Assembly (NCBI GenBank): GCA_900316575.1
Contig: ONDJ01000005.1
Location: 62,001 to 126,000 of the forward strand
Origin: an uncultured Prevotellaceae bacterium
Lineage (GTDB): Bacteria; Bacteroidota; Bacteroidia; Bacteroidales; Bacteroidaceae
Direction: 5' to 3'
DNA length: 64,000 bases
The translations under genes and the position numbers were made by a program. Of the stretch, positions 1-8,559 are shown piece by piece (the first letter of the stretch is position 1; each line of letters opens with the position of its first letter). A model generated the notes under the pieces. That model had not been told where the DNA came from. It saw only the letters and a list, made by a program, of their open reading frames with translations, and searched no databases.

Positions 1-622
1 AGCGTGCAAGCACATTGCGACTGATCATGTTTGACACCGCACGCGTTGTCTCTGAGAGATATTCCTGCATGGCCAGAGGTGTTTGGCGCATGACGTCGGC
101 ATTCACAGGTTCTGGACGGTGAGGATGGAGTATGATGAGCGCTTTTCTTTCATTCAAAACCTCAAATAACGTGTCAAGCTCTGGTGTGCCAAGATATTGC
201 CCTTCTACGTTAGTGGCTAACTTAATTCCGTCAGCCTTCAGCGTGTCGAGTGCATAGATGGCTTCGCGGATAGCAGCTTCTACGTTTGGGAGAGGCAACG
301 CAGCGCAAAAGAGGAAGCGGCCAGGATGTTGCTCCTTTAAGCGAGCCGCAGACTCGTTGGCTTTTCTTATTATAGCGGGCGATGAGGGTTGCGGTGCCGC
401 CAACGTGAGTACTGAGGTTTGAACGCCCGCTTCGTCCATCCATTTAAGATGAGCCTTGGCTTCATATTGGGGTAGGGGAAAGCCCTCGTCCATTAACTTG
501 CCCTCAGTTTCAAGACACGACAAAAACTCAGGTGTGATGATATGACTGTGCATATCTATCACACGCTGAGCTATTGCAGTTGTGGCTAAGGCCATAAATG
601 CTGTGATTAAACAAAGTCTCAT
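1..622 (-). CDS. amidohydrolase-family protein, exported (3' end outside window)
   Basis: The frame is open from ATG at 622 to the window edge, about 207 residues, so the C-terminus is missing. It begins with a signal peptide (MRLCLITAFMALATTAIAQ), followed at once by DMHSHIITP, the HxH metal-binding start of the amidohydrolase TIM barrel. A second LHPH element lies near residue 170. The layout (HxH at the N-terminus, then an ILHPH strand) is typical of the ACMSD/amidohydrolase-2 family of metal-dependent hydrolases and decarboxylases. The substrate cannot be told. The aldo/keto reductase gene ends just upstream on the same strand (stop at 625), so the two are probably co-transcribed. Confidence 0.8.
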   Translation of the reverse strand, partial: MRLCLITAFMALATTAIAQRVIDMHSHIITPEFLSCLETEGKLMDEGFPLPQYEAKAHLKWMDEAGVQTSVLTLAAPQPSSPAIIRKANESAARLKEQHPGRFLFCAALPLPNVEAAIREAIYALDTLKADGIKLATNVEGQYLGTPELDTLFEVLNERKALIILHPHRPEPVNADVMRQTPLAMQEYLSETTRAVSNMISRNVLAR

Positions 623-624
623 TT

Positions 625-1559
625 TTATTCCATGCTATGTTCCCAACCTCCTCGGGTATCAATGCCTGTGGCATCGGCGAGCTGTTCCAAGCGTTCTATT
701 TCTTCGGCTGTCAGCTGAATTTTTTCGGCTTCAGCTGCTTCAATGACATGACGCTCCTTGGTAGCTCCAATGATAGGCATCGTACCTTTGGCGATTGCCC
801 AGGCAATGCCAATTTGTGAACAACTTGCTCCATACTTCTCGCCTATAGCTTTCATCTCGTTGGTTAGAGCTTCTAACTGTGGCAGTATGGGGTTGTACTT
901 TTTGCCTCGGTCGCTCTCGGCGGGTAGCGGATTTTCCTTGTTGTACTTGCCTGAGAGAGCACCTTGCTCCAATACCATGTAGGCCCAAAATTCAATGCCA
1001 TGTTCCTTGCAGTAGTCAAGCACACCGCCCCGTTCAGAACTGCGGTAGAGTAGGGAGAAGTGGTTTTGAACAGCACTTACCTTGTAGCCCGCTTCGCCAA
1101 GAATTTCGTTAGCACGCTTGATCTCCTTGATGTTGTGATTGGAAACCCCAACACGTTTCACTTTTCCCGACTTCAGCAGTGGTATCAGTCCTGGTGTCCA
1201 ACGCTCCACGTCCATAGGGTTGTGTATCCAATAGATGTCAATGTAGTCACATTCCATGCGTTCAATGGAAGCATCGGCCATCTTCTCTACGTTGTTGTCG
1301 TAGAACTCCGCTATCTGTGGCGTGAATTTCGTGGAAATCTCAACGTCTTCACGCTTGAACGCTTTAGCCAACGAGCCGAGAATTTTTTCCGATTCACCCA
1401 TGCCGTAGGCAGTCGCGGTATCCCAAAGTTTAAGACCCGCTTTCATGGCTGCCTGTAATACAGGCTTCAGATTTTCAACGTCGGTGTTACTTCCAAAACG
1501 GTGTCGCCACCAAAAGCTCCTGAGCCCCATGCCCAGGTTCCTAATGCAATTTTGCTCAT
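625..1559 (-). CDS. aldo/keto reductase, apparent single-base frameshift near the 5' end
   Basis: This is a NAD(P)H-dependent oxidoreductase of the aldo/keto reductase superfamily. The long frame contains WDTATAYGMGESE (Asp and catalytic Tyr), ISTKF (catalytic Lys), YIDIYWIHNP (His) and the nucleotide-binding region around IGATK. The expected N-terminus, MSKIALGTWAWGSGAFGGDTV, starts at 1559 but is in another frame. It joins the main frame (FGSNTDVEN...) only if one T is added to the four-T run at 1495-1498 (AAAA on the + strand). If translated as it stands, only an internal start near 1530 gives a protein, and that protein lacks the first beta strand. A sequencing error and a real mutation are equally possible. 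The divergent AraC gene is a likely regulator. Confidence 0.8.
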
Positions 1560-1716
1560 ATCTGTTTTGATTTGGGTTTAAGGTTTAACATGGCGCAAAA
1601 GTCCGACTAAATTACCAGAGCTTCCTTAAACGCTTTACGGATAAATCGCCCCTTTTTACGGATTTTGCCGTTATTTGTCCTTTTGTCGTTGAATTTGCGT
1701 AATTTTACCGCCCATT

Positions 1717-2610
1717 ATGGATAAAGTCCTTAGAGTTCATCAAGTGGGCGACTACGCCCGATATATCGGTGCGCCTGAGTTGCATCCGCTTGTTTCTGTT
1801 ATTCACTATGACGAGTTGGAACATTGTCGGCATTCGCTCAACAATTATGATGTCTATGCAATGTTCATAGGCGACGAGAAGCTTGAAGATTTATCCTACG
1901 GACAACTTCAATACGACCTCAGTCGCCATGCGCTGATGTGCGTTGCTCCAGGACAAATAGGGGGGAAAACCGACACCGGTGAAGAAATTCATACCAAAGG
2001 TTGGGCACTGCTTTTTGATACAGAGCTTCTGCGTATTTCCGAATTGGGACGGCGCATGGCTGACTATCATTTCTTCTCTTACAACACCAGCGAAGCGCTA
2101 CTCATGTCGCCAGAACAGCGGCAAAGCATTGTGCAACTTTTGGAACAGATCCGTACTGAGTTACTTGGCAAGCATGATGAGCATACGTTGCGCATCGTCG
2201 TCTCGCAGATAGAACAAGTCTTGGAACTCGTTGCTCGCTACTACTCATTGCAAATCTCTACTACGGCAAAATCTTCAAATTCCGACCTTTTACTACGGTT
2301 TGAGTATCTACTTCAGAAATTTTATAACGACGGGCTTCAGCGCACAGAGGGACTTCCAAAGGTGAAAAACTTTGCTCAGCAGCTATTTCTTTCACCAAAC
2401 TATTTTGGTGACCTTGTTCGCGAACTGACTGGCGAATCAGCCTCTTCCTACATTCGTCGCTTCCTCATGCTACGTGCTCAACAGCATCTTGCGAGTGGGG
2501 CTACGATCAGTGAAACGGCAGAGCGCTTAGGCTTTGACTATCCGCAGCATTTCACCCGAGTCTTTAAGAGATATTTCGGAGTTACTCCATCGGAGTATGT
2601 GAGAAAATAG
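1717..2610 (+). CDS. AraC-family transcriptional regulator
   Basis: This 297-residue protein has an N-terminal cupin-like sensor region and a C-terminal AraC/XylS double helix-turn-helix domain. The second helix-turn-helix carries the family signature (AERLGFDYPQHFTRVFKRYFGVTPSEY), and the first lies around LFLSPNYFGDLVRELTG. The gene is divergent from the aldo/keto reductase across a 157-bp gap, the usual arrangement for an AraC activator and its target. The inducing ligand is unknown. Transcription ends at the hairpin at 2632-2671. Confidence 0.9.
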   Translation: MDKVLRVHQVGDYARYIGAPELHPLVSVIHYDELEHCRHSLNNYDVYAMFIGDEKLEDLSYGQLQYDLSRHALMCVAPGQIGGKTDTGEEIHTKGWALLFDTELLRISELGRRMADYHFFSYNTSEALLMSPEQRQSIVQLLEQIRTELLGKHDEHTLRIVVSQIEQVLELVARYYSLQISTTAKSSNSDLLLRFEYLLQKFYNDGLQRTEGLPKVKNFAQQLFLSPNYFGDLVRELTGESASSYIRRFLMLRAQQHLASGATISETAERLGFDYPQHFTRVFKRYFGVTPSEYVRK

Positions 2611-2631
2611 CACAGCCACACTCCACAAATA

Positions 2632-2671
2632 AGCCCAGCATCGCCTCGTACTGATAGGCAGATGCTGGGCT
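2632..2671. terminator. bidirectional terminator between AraC gene and SDR gene
   Basis: A perfect 11-bp stem (AGCCCAGCATC at 2632-2642, GATGCTGGGCT at 2661-2671) is followed by TATGTTTTGTG on the + strand. It lies between two convergent genes. Confidence 0.8.
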
Positions 2672-2703
2672 ATGTTTTGTGTAAAGATTTTTCTTTCCTG
2701 TAT

Positions 2704-3477
2704 TTATACGCACGTGTATCCGCCGTCCACGGGAAGGGCAACGCCAGTAACGTAGCTTGAAGCGGGGGAGGCGAGGAAGATGGTGGCAGAGTCGAGTTCG
2801 CCTTCTTTGCCGTAGCGCTCCTGAGGAATAGCATTTTTAGCATATTCGGTGAACCAATCGGTTTCGAGCGTGGCTTGTGTGAGTGGTGTCCAGAAATATC
2901 CTGGGCAGATGGTATTGACCGTAATGCCGTGTTTGCCCCATTCGGCAGCCAATCCGCGTGAGAGGTTAACAACTCCGCCCTTGGCAGCATGGTATGGCGA
3001 GCAAGGAGCAATCTTGTTGCCCACAAGTCCGTACATGGAAGCTATGTTAATGATACGTCCATACTTTGCAGGTATCATTGCAGCTTTTGCCACGGCGCGT
3101 GCCATCTTGAACGTCCCGAAGAGGTCTATTTGCATTTCGTTGTCAAACTGCTCATCGGTGATGTCTTCGGCAGGAGCAACGGCACCAGTGCCTGCATTAT
3201 TGATGAGGATGTCAATGCGACCAAAGCGTTCCATGGTTTGCTTCACCACAGCTTCCACTTGTTCCGTTACTGTTATGTCGCAACGGATGGGCAAAACTTC
3301 TACGCCGAAGTCTTTGCGCAGTTCGGCGGCAACTTCTTCGAGTTTTTCCATGCGGCGTGCAATGGGTACGATGTTGCATCCTTGATTGGCCAAGGCTCGG
3401 GCCATTTGAACGCCCAAGCCACCTGAGCAACCCGTCACGATGGCTACTTGGCCTGTGAGGTCAAAATAATTTTTCAT
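2704..3477 (-). CDS. SDR-family oxidoreductase (gluconate 5-dehydrogenase-like)
   Basis: This is a classical short-chain dehydrogenase/reductase of 257 residues. It has the Rossmann motif TGCSGGLG (15-22), NNAG (93-96), the catalytic Ser in NIAS (147) and the active-site YHAAK (Tyr162, Lys166). The PGYFWTPLT stretch and the C-terminal VTGVALPVDGGYT are family hallmarks. The overall pattern resembles gluconate 5-dehydrogenase/IdnO-like enzymes that reduce keto-sugar acids, but SDR substrates cannot be assigned from sequence with certainty. It ends convergently with the AraC gene. Confidence 0.85.
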   Translation of the reverse strand: MKNYFDLTGQVAIVTGCSGGLGVQMARALANQGCNIVPIARRMEKLEEVAAELRKDFGVEVLPIRCDITVTEQVEAVVKQTMERFGRIDILINNAGTGAVAPAEDITDEQFDNEMQIDLFGTFKMARAVAKAAMIPAKYGRIINIASMYGLVGNKIAPCSPYHAAKGGVVNLSRGLAAEWGKHGITVNTICPGYFWTPLTQATLETDWFTEYAKNAIPQERYGKEGELDSATIFLASPASSYVTGVALPVDGGYTCV

Positions 3478-3551
3478 TGTTTTGTTTCTATTCTATAATA
3501 GTTAAGGACAAACGCGAATGTTTTGTCCGACGTTTTTCTTGCTTGGAAAGT

Positions 3552-4262
3552 TTACGGATGTACGTAGGTGCCGATGGGTTCGCCGTTGATGACGCGTTTC
3601 AAGTTGCCAAGCTTGTCCATGTTGAAAACGTAAATAGGCAGGTTGTTTTCCTTGCACATAGCTATGGCGGTGATGTCCATCACGCGCAGTCCACGTTGGA
3701 GCACTTCGTTGTAACTGATGTCGTCAAACTTTGTAGCAGTTGGATCTTTTTCAGGGTCGGCCGTGTAGATACCGTCAACGCGCGTGCCTTTGAGCATTAC
3801 GTCGGCTTCAATCTCAATGCCACGCAGGGAAGAGCCCGTGTCGGTTGTGAAATAGGGCTGGCCCGTTCCGCACGACATGATGACGATTTCGCCGCGTTCC
3901 ATGGCTTCAATGGCTACCCACTTGTTGTAGAACTCACCGATGGGCTCCATGCGCACGGCGGTCATCACACGCGCTTTTACGCCAATGCTGGTCAGCGCAC
4001 TTCCGAGCGCGAGAGAGTTGATAACCGTGGCCAGCATACCCATCTGGTCGCCTTTCACGCGATCCAAACCGCTGGCTGCTCCCGATAGGCCGCGAAAGAT
4101 ATTGCCGCCGCCGATGACGATGCCTATCTGTACACCTTGTTGGGCTATTTCCTTGATTTGAACGGCATAGTCACTCAATCGTTGTTGGTCAATGCCGTAA
4201 CCCTGTTGACCTTGTAAACTTTCGCCGCTGAGCTTCAGGAGTATTCGCTTGAATTTTGTCAT
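3552..4262 (-). CDS. pyrH: UMP kinase
   Basis: This is the bacterial uridylate kinase, which converts UMP and ATP to UDP and ADP in pyrimidine nucleotide synthesis. It is 236 residues long, full length for PyrH, and belongs to the amino-acid-kinase fold. It has the N-terminal LLKLSGESL (8-16) and the phosphate-binding GGGNIFRG (51-58). The middle segment GTGQPYFTTDT and the region LKGTRVDGIYTADP are also characteristic. It lies 41 bp downstream of the glutathione peroxidase gene on the same strand. Bacterial PyrH works as a hexamer regulated by GTP and UTP. Confidence 0.97.
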   Translation of the reverse strand: MTKFKRILLKLSGESLQGQQGYGIDQQRLSDYAVQIKEIAQQGVQIGIVIGGGNIFRGLSGAASGLDRVKGDQMGMLATVINSLALGSALTSIGVKARVMTAVRMEPIGEFYNKWVAIEAMERGEIVIMSCGTGQPYFTTDTGSSLRGIEIEADVMLKGTRVDGIYTADPEKDPTATKFDDISYNEVLQRGLRVMDITAIAMCKENNLPIYVFNMDKLGNLKRVINGEPIGTYVHP

Positions 4263-4303
4263 GTGTTTTATTGTTTTTTATGGTAAAATCAAAAAGGATA
4301 TTT

Positions 4304-4912
4304 CTACTTGTTCAGTAAGCTAACAATGGCAGCTTCAACCTCAGTCATATCAGCAGTAGGCTCAAAGCGCATCACAGGCTTACCCTTGCGGTTGCAGAGA
4401 AATTTCGTGAAGTTCCACTTGATGTCCGACGAGCGGGCATAGGCGGCATCTTGACGCAGTAGCATGGCATGCATAGCACGCCCCATTTCTGTATTGAGGT
4501 CAAAGCCCCTAAAGGGTAGCTTCTTTTTCAGATATGTGAATAGCGGCGTAGCATCGCGACCATTGACCATCACTTTGTCAAAACGCTGGAATGTTGTGGA
4601 GAAGTTGGCCGAACAAAAGTTGTTGATCTCCTGGATGTTTCCAGAGGCTTGCTCGCCAAATTGGTTGCAAGGAAAGTCGAGTATCACTAATCCTTGGTCG
4701 CGATACTTGTCGTAGAGTTGCTGTAATGCCGTGTATTGGGGCGTGAAACCGCAGTGTGTGGCCGTGTTGACGATGAGCACCACTTTACCCTTGTATTCCG
4801 CCATGGGGATTTCGCGTCCGCCTTGGCCGCGTGCAGTGAAGCCATAAATGTTGCGTTGAGCCATTGCCGTGAGGCAAATCAATGCAAGCGCAAGTAAGAG
4901 TGTACGTTTCAT
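4304..4912 (-). CDS. exported glutathione peroxidase-family protein
   Basis: The protein has 202 residues with a cleavable signal peptide (MKRTLLLALALICLTAMAQ), which places it in the periplasm. The thioredoxin-fold peroxidase motifs are clear: catalytic Cys54 in ATHCGFTPQY, Gln88 in FPCNQFGEQ, and Trp166-Asn167 in KWNFTKFL, together forming the Cys-Gln-Trp-Asn tetrad. Bacterial members usually use thioredoxin-like reductants rather than glutathione and reduce organic peroxides and H2O2. The gene lies 21 bp after the phosphatase gene and upstream of pyrH. Confidence 0.92.
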   Translation of the reverse strand: MKRTLLLALALICLTAMAQRNIYGFTARGQGGREIPMAEYKGKVVLIVNTATHCGFTPQYTALQQLYDKYRDQGLVILDFPCNQFGEQASGNIQEINNFCSANFSTTFQRFDKVMVNGRDATPLFTYLKKKLPFRGFDLNTEMGRAMHAMLLRQDAAYARSSDIKWNFTKFLCNRKGKPVMRFEPTADMTEVEAAIVSLLNK

Positions 4913-4933
4913 GAAAAAGAGTTATGAAGTTGT

Positions 4934-5446
4934 TTAAGAAAATTCTTTATTGAGGGATGTGAGCAAAGCAGAGCAGGCATCTTCAAGCATGTCTAATACT
5001 AGCTCAAAGCCTTCAACTCCTTCGTAATAAGGGTCGGGCACGTAGTCGTATTGAGGAAAGCGCGTCAAATAGTCGGCCATCCTCCTTATCTTTTGTTGAT
5101 GTTCAAGCGTGGGAGCCAAGCGACAGAGCGTATGAAAGTTGCTGTCGTCCATAGTAAGGATGATGTCAAAGCGGTCGAAATCAGCCGTCCTCACTTGCCG
5201 CGCCAAGTGTGAGAGCGAATAGCCGCGCTTGCCAGCTGCCCGCCGCATACGTGGATCAGCCTGCTGACCCTCGTGCCCGCCGTATGTGCCCGCACTATCA
5301 ATGTAGAAATGCTTTGCCAATCCCTTTTCATCAACCATTGCTTCAAAAATATGTTGGGCAGTCACACTGCGACAGATATTACCCAGGCACACAAAGAGCA
5401 CACTAATCGTTTGAGGTTGCCTGTCGGTCGCTAAGGATTTCTTCAT
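4934..5446 (-). CDS. low-molecular-weight protein-tyrosine-phosphatase
   Basis: The P-loop CLGNICRS holds the CX5R signature (Cys20, Arg26), and the general-acid loop is DPYY (138-141), giving a complete LMW-PTP catalytic set. The ATG at 5446 gives 170 residues, close to the usual 150-165. A longer frame back to 5512 would add a 22-residue Phe/Arg-rich extension unlike the family, so it was not used. In this phylum such enzymes are often tied to capsule or exopolysaccharide tyrosine-kinase control, but no kinase is adjacent here. Confidence 0.93.
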   Translation of the reverse strand: MKKSLATDRQPQTISVLFVCLGNICRSVTAQHIFEAMVDEKGLAKHFYIDSAGTYGGHEGQQADPRMRRAAGKRGYSLSHLARQVRTADFDRFDIILTMDDSNFHTLCRLAPTLEHQQKIRRMADYLTRFPQYDYVPDPYYEGVEGFELVLDMLEDACSALLTSLNKEFS

Positions 5447-5584
5447 CTTGACAAAAAAAGCGTGTAACGGAGTTCGTCTTAATACAAAAAACAGCGGAAA
5501 ACATTTTTCCACTGCAAAAATACGCCGCAGACCATTAGCGGGCGAATAAACGGGAGGTTTTTTGATTGATATTGAGACCTAAGG

Positions 5585-6571
5585 TCAATAGTTATATCTA
5601 TACCATGAAAGCTCATCCTTTAAATCACGAACTTTTACATTTAGAGCACTGATAGTATTTTTCGCCTTGGTAAGTTCCTGCTCCTTTGAATGTATTTGTT
5701 CATGTAGTGCGTTGATTGAATTATTTAGGCTATCGATAGTTGTGTTTCTTGCCGTTATAGTCTCATTGGCTTGAGAAAGTGAAATCTGTGTATTATTCAA
5801 TTCTGATTGTGTTTCGGATAAGTCATCTTTTGTTTTGTTTAAATTGCTTATAACAATTCCAACTACGAACAAGAGAATAACTACTACGATAATAGCTAAG
5901 CTTAGTTTCCTATATTGTCTCTTTTCTCTTTTCAGCTTTATGTTTTCTAATTCAAGAGTTTTTTTCGCCTCGTATAAACTTTTTAGTGTAGCACGATAGC
6001 TTTTGAGTTGAGGTGTGTCGTTATTGTTGTCTTTGTTTACAATGATGTATGATTGTTGAGTAAGTAACTCATCAATTTTGTCGTTTATTTCCTCAGCATC
6101 AACATATTCATCTGAGGCATATTTAGCTCCAAAGTTAAGAGTGGGCAATTCAACGATATCTCCCTTTATCGTATCAATGGAACGTTGTAATCTTGACCTA
6201 ACACGTTGTGCTTTGTTCTGATCATCAAATAAAGACGACAAGACAGGTGCTATGTTTCCATTTTCTGCTAAGTGAATTATATCACCTTCAATTACAGATT
6301 CTGCAATGACATTCTCAAACATAGCAAATAATGCGTAGGGATGAGCATACATTGCACTATTAATGACAATGCCTAAGCCAATATATTCATCAGCTTTAGC
6401 AAAGCGGCGAATATAGGCGTAAAAAACCAAAGAATTGGAACGATGAATGATCAGAAGAGATTCACTTTTTGAATACTTTGCAGTCTTTTTAAAGATCTTC
6501 ATAGCAGAGTCATCTGGGAAGGCTGAAAAAGTGCCAGACAGATGACCGAAAATGTAAGTATCGCAATTCAT
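5585..6571 (-). CDS. TM/coiled-coil protein of unknown function (last gene of the GTPase operon)
   Basis: I do not recognise a named family for this 328-residue protein. Residues 1-145 look like a compact alpha/beta cytosolic domain starting TYIFGHLSG. Then come a charged linker and helix (190-222), one strong transmembrane helix (223-243, IIVVVILLFVVGIVI) and a C-terminal coiled coil rich in Asn, Ser and Glu heptads (245-320). The plan (N-terminal domain, TM, second soluble domain) mirrors the 500-residue protein encoded two genes upstream. The DNA is markedly AT-richer than the flanks. It starts 6 bp after the aspartic-protease gene, so co-transcription is likely. Function may be scaffolding or sensing at the membrane, which is inference only. 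Confidence 0.75.
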   Translation of the reverse strand: MNCDTYIFGHLSGTFSAFPDDSAMKIFKKTAKYSKSESLLIIHRSNSLVFYAYIRRFAKADEYIGLGIVINSAMYAHPYALFAMFENVIAESVIEGDIIHLAENGNIAPVLSSLFDDQNKAQRVRSRLQRSIDTIKGDIVELPTLNFGAKYASDEYVDAEEINDKIDELLTQQSYIIVNKDNNNDTPQLKSYRATLKSLYEAKKTLELENIKLKREKRQYRKLSLAIIVVVILLFVVGIVISNLNKTKDDLSETQSELNNTQISLSQANETITARNTTIDSLNNSINALHEQIHSKEQELTKAKNTISALNVKVRDLKDELSWYRYNY

Positions 6572-6577
6572 AGGTAG

Positions 6578-7177
6578 TTACTTAAGTGTAAATCTTATCA
6601 CTTTGTTCTCATTGTCAATGCTGAATGTTGCAGCGCGATCTAACACTTCATTGCCAAGGAGCAAAGGAGCACCAGGGTTTTCAGATACTGATGCTTGAAC
6701 ATCCTTGCAAAGTATTTGGTCTCCGATAATCACTTCTTTCAAATTAATTACAGCGTGTTCAAGAATACTTCCATCTGCAATGTAAGATGAAGCCGTTCCG
6801 ATAAAATCGGCTTCAGTAAGGAGACCTTTTTGATAAAGGTAGTTTGCCTCTGCTACAGAGATTAAAGCACCAGAGCATCCTGTGTCAAGTATCATTTCGC
6901 AACCTAATCCATTGATCTTAATGTTCAATAATTTAACTCCGCCTTCTTCACGAAAAGGAATGATTATTTCATTGGCAAAAGTTAAGTCGTTCGTTGAAGC
7001 GGTGCTATCTGTTACCACCTCTTCAGAATCAACGAAAACTGGTGCGTTTTTATTCTTAGTGTTGCAACCCAGAAGACCAATTAGAATTATCGTAAGAACT
7101 ATATTCTTGGTAAAAATGATCTTGTGAAACTTGCTTTTTAGTGACCTGAATAGGTCCTCTATGATAAACTGTGTCAT
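6578..7177 (-). CDS. retropepsin-like aspartic protease lipoprotein
   Basis: From ATG at 7177 the protein has 199 residues: an N-region, a hydrophobic segment (NIVLTIILIGLLG) and a lipobox LLGC with Cys38, predicting lipid anchoring outside the inner membrane. The body has one retropepsin-type active-site motif, MILDTGCSG (Asp98-Thr-Gly), and the paired late motif LLLGNEVLDRA (flap/ILG-like), so it probably acts as a homodimer. The next in-frame ATG upstream is far away at 7264, and no ATG occurs after 7177 before the lipobox. The gene therefore overlaps the end of the upstream gene by about 122 bp in another frame. It is the fourth gene of the AT-rich operon. Substrates are unknown; its operon partners with extracytoplasmic domains are obvious candidates. 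Confidence 0.75.
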   Translation of the reverse strand: MTQFIIEDLFRSLKSKFHKIIFTKNIVLTIILIGLLGCNTKNKNAPVFVDSEEVVTDSTASTNDLTFANEIIIPFREEGGVKLLNIKINGLGCEMILDTGCSGALISVAEANYLYQKGLLTEADFIGTASSYIADGSILEHAVINLKEVIIGDQILCKDVQASVSENPGAPLLLGNEVLDRAATFSIDNENKVIRFTLK

Positions 7178-8558
7178 TGATTGTACAATATATATCAATT
7201 GTGGATGAACCGTCGAGTTGAATTGTAATAGATGGAGAGTTCTCTTTACCAGTGGTAATCTTGCCACCATTTATTTCCCAATTTTGGACTTCGGCATTTT
7301 TTCTTGCAGATATTTGATAGTTTCTTCCGGGCTCTATATAGCCTTCATTATTGTAGTCATGAATACTTATGTTGTTGCCTTTATCTTCAATAGTTGGCTT
7401 TTCATTTGATTCTTCATATTCAGTTTCATTTTGTTCAATTATTGTTTCTATGGAGTCTTTGTGGGGAAAGGTTGGTTCTTCTGTTGAAAAACACCCCTTA
7501 AACAAAAAGAATATTAAAACGAACAAACCAATAACTATAATAAGAATAAAAATGTATGTGATGAGGTTTAACAACCCGAGATTATCATCTTTAGATTCGG
7601 TTACTTGATTCTCTTTACCTTTCCACTCATCTTCTTGAACGGTGACTCGAACTTTTGGTTTTTTATTGTCGCCTGAAGAATAAGGACACGCTAATAATCT
7701 TTTAACATCAGATTTGATTTCAGCCACATCTTTAGCAATGTTAGCTTCTTTACTCTTCTTATATATCTGAAGCTCTGTGTTTAGATTTTCAATTTTCTTG
7801 TTTAGATCGTCCTTTTCCTTCTTTAATGTAGCAAGTTGACTTTCTAAGCTATTTTTGTTTTCTTCATTTTTGGAGAGTTTCTTCTGTGCATCTTGAATTT
7901 GAGCTTGTAGAGCTTCTTTATCTTGTTCGTTTTTGTTTTGAAGATCTCTTTCGCGCTTTGAAGGAGCGAAAGGAGATAAAACGAGTTTCTCGCCCTTTTT
8001 TAGCTGATTAAGGCAATATTGATTGGTCGTTTCAAAGATGTTAATGATTTGAGTCTTACCGCCTTTTATTTTAACTTCTTTTATTTCTTCAGTCTTTTTG
8101 CTGGTGATGATGCTTTTTCCATTATTAATAATGTATACGACGTCATCAAAGATTTGCTGTAATTCTTCATTACAGTCATTTATATTAGCAACGTTGAATT
8201 TATAGTTCGCTCCATCAGAGCTTAAGACTGGTCCGACAATCCGCTTTTTAAAAACATTATCTAACAGATAATAAATACCCAAAAAGTCAGTCAAAATTTC
8301 ATCAGTCCTTAGCGTAAGTCCGATGTAGTTGCTGCCACCTTGTCGACCGTCTGTAGGAATGATTTTTGAAGTATGATTGTCGTATAAGAGGTAGTTGTAA
8401 TAGATGTAAGGCTTTCCTTCAAAGGGCTTTTGCTCTATGAGCAAAATTGATCCATCTATCGGGATAAAATTTTGATAATACAGTGATACCTCCGATTGTG
8501 ATGTATTCCAAAAAGTCTGTCCAGTTGCGGTTCCGTGAACAAAGAGTTCTATATCCAT
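7056..8558 (-). CDS. GTPase-associated TM protein with N-terminal GAP1-like domain, coiled coil and Ig/PKD-like domain
   Basis: The protein has 500 residues. The N-terminal domain (1-195) starts IELFVHGTATGQ and contains YYNYLLYD and DGRQGGSNYIGLTL. From memory this resembles the N-terminal domains of GTPase-associated proteins (GAP1-N type) found beside conflict-system GTPases. I could not run a profile search, so this is tentative. A coiled coil (about 203-270), a linker, one TM helix (331-354) and an acidic stalk follow. A C-terminal beta-rich segment (408-475, with WEINGGKI) resembles a PKD or Ig-like fold. It starts 1 bp after the GTPase stop, suggesting translational coupling and a physical partnership. 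It would link a cytosolic GTPase to the cell exterior. Confidence 0.75.
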   Translation of the reverse strand: MDIELFVHGTATGQTFWNTSQSEVSLYYQNFIPIDGSILLIEQKPFEGKPYIYYNYLLYDNHTSKIIPTDGRQGGSNYIGLTLRTDEILTDFLGIYYLLDNVFKKRIVGPVLSSDGANYKFNVANINDCNEELQQIFDDVVYIINNGKSIITSKKTEEIKEVKIKGGKTQIINIFETTNQYCLNQLKKGEKLVLSPFAPSKRERDLQNKNEQDKEALQAQIQDAQKKLSKNEENKNSLESQLATLKKEKDDLNKKIENLNTELQIYKKSKEANIAKDVAEIKSDVKRLLACPYSSGDNKKPKVRVTVQEDEWKGKENQVTESKDDNLGLLNLITYIFILIIVIGLFVLIFFLFKGCFSTEEPTFPHKDSIETIIEQNETEYEESNEKPTIEDKGNNISIHDYNNEGYIEPGRNYQISARKNAEVQNWEINGGKITTGKENSPSITIQLDGSSTIDIYCTINDTVYHRGPIQVTKKQVSQDHFYQEYSSYDNSNWSSGLQH

Positions 8559-8559
8559 A

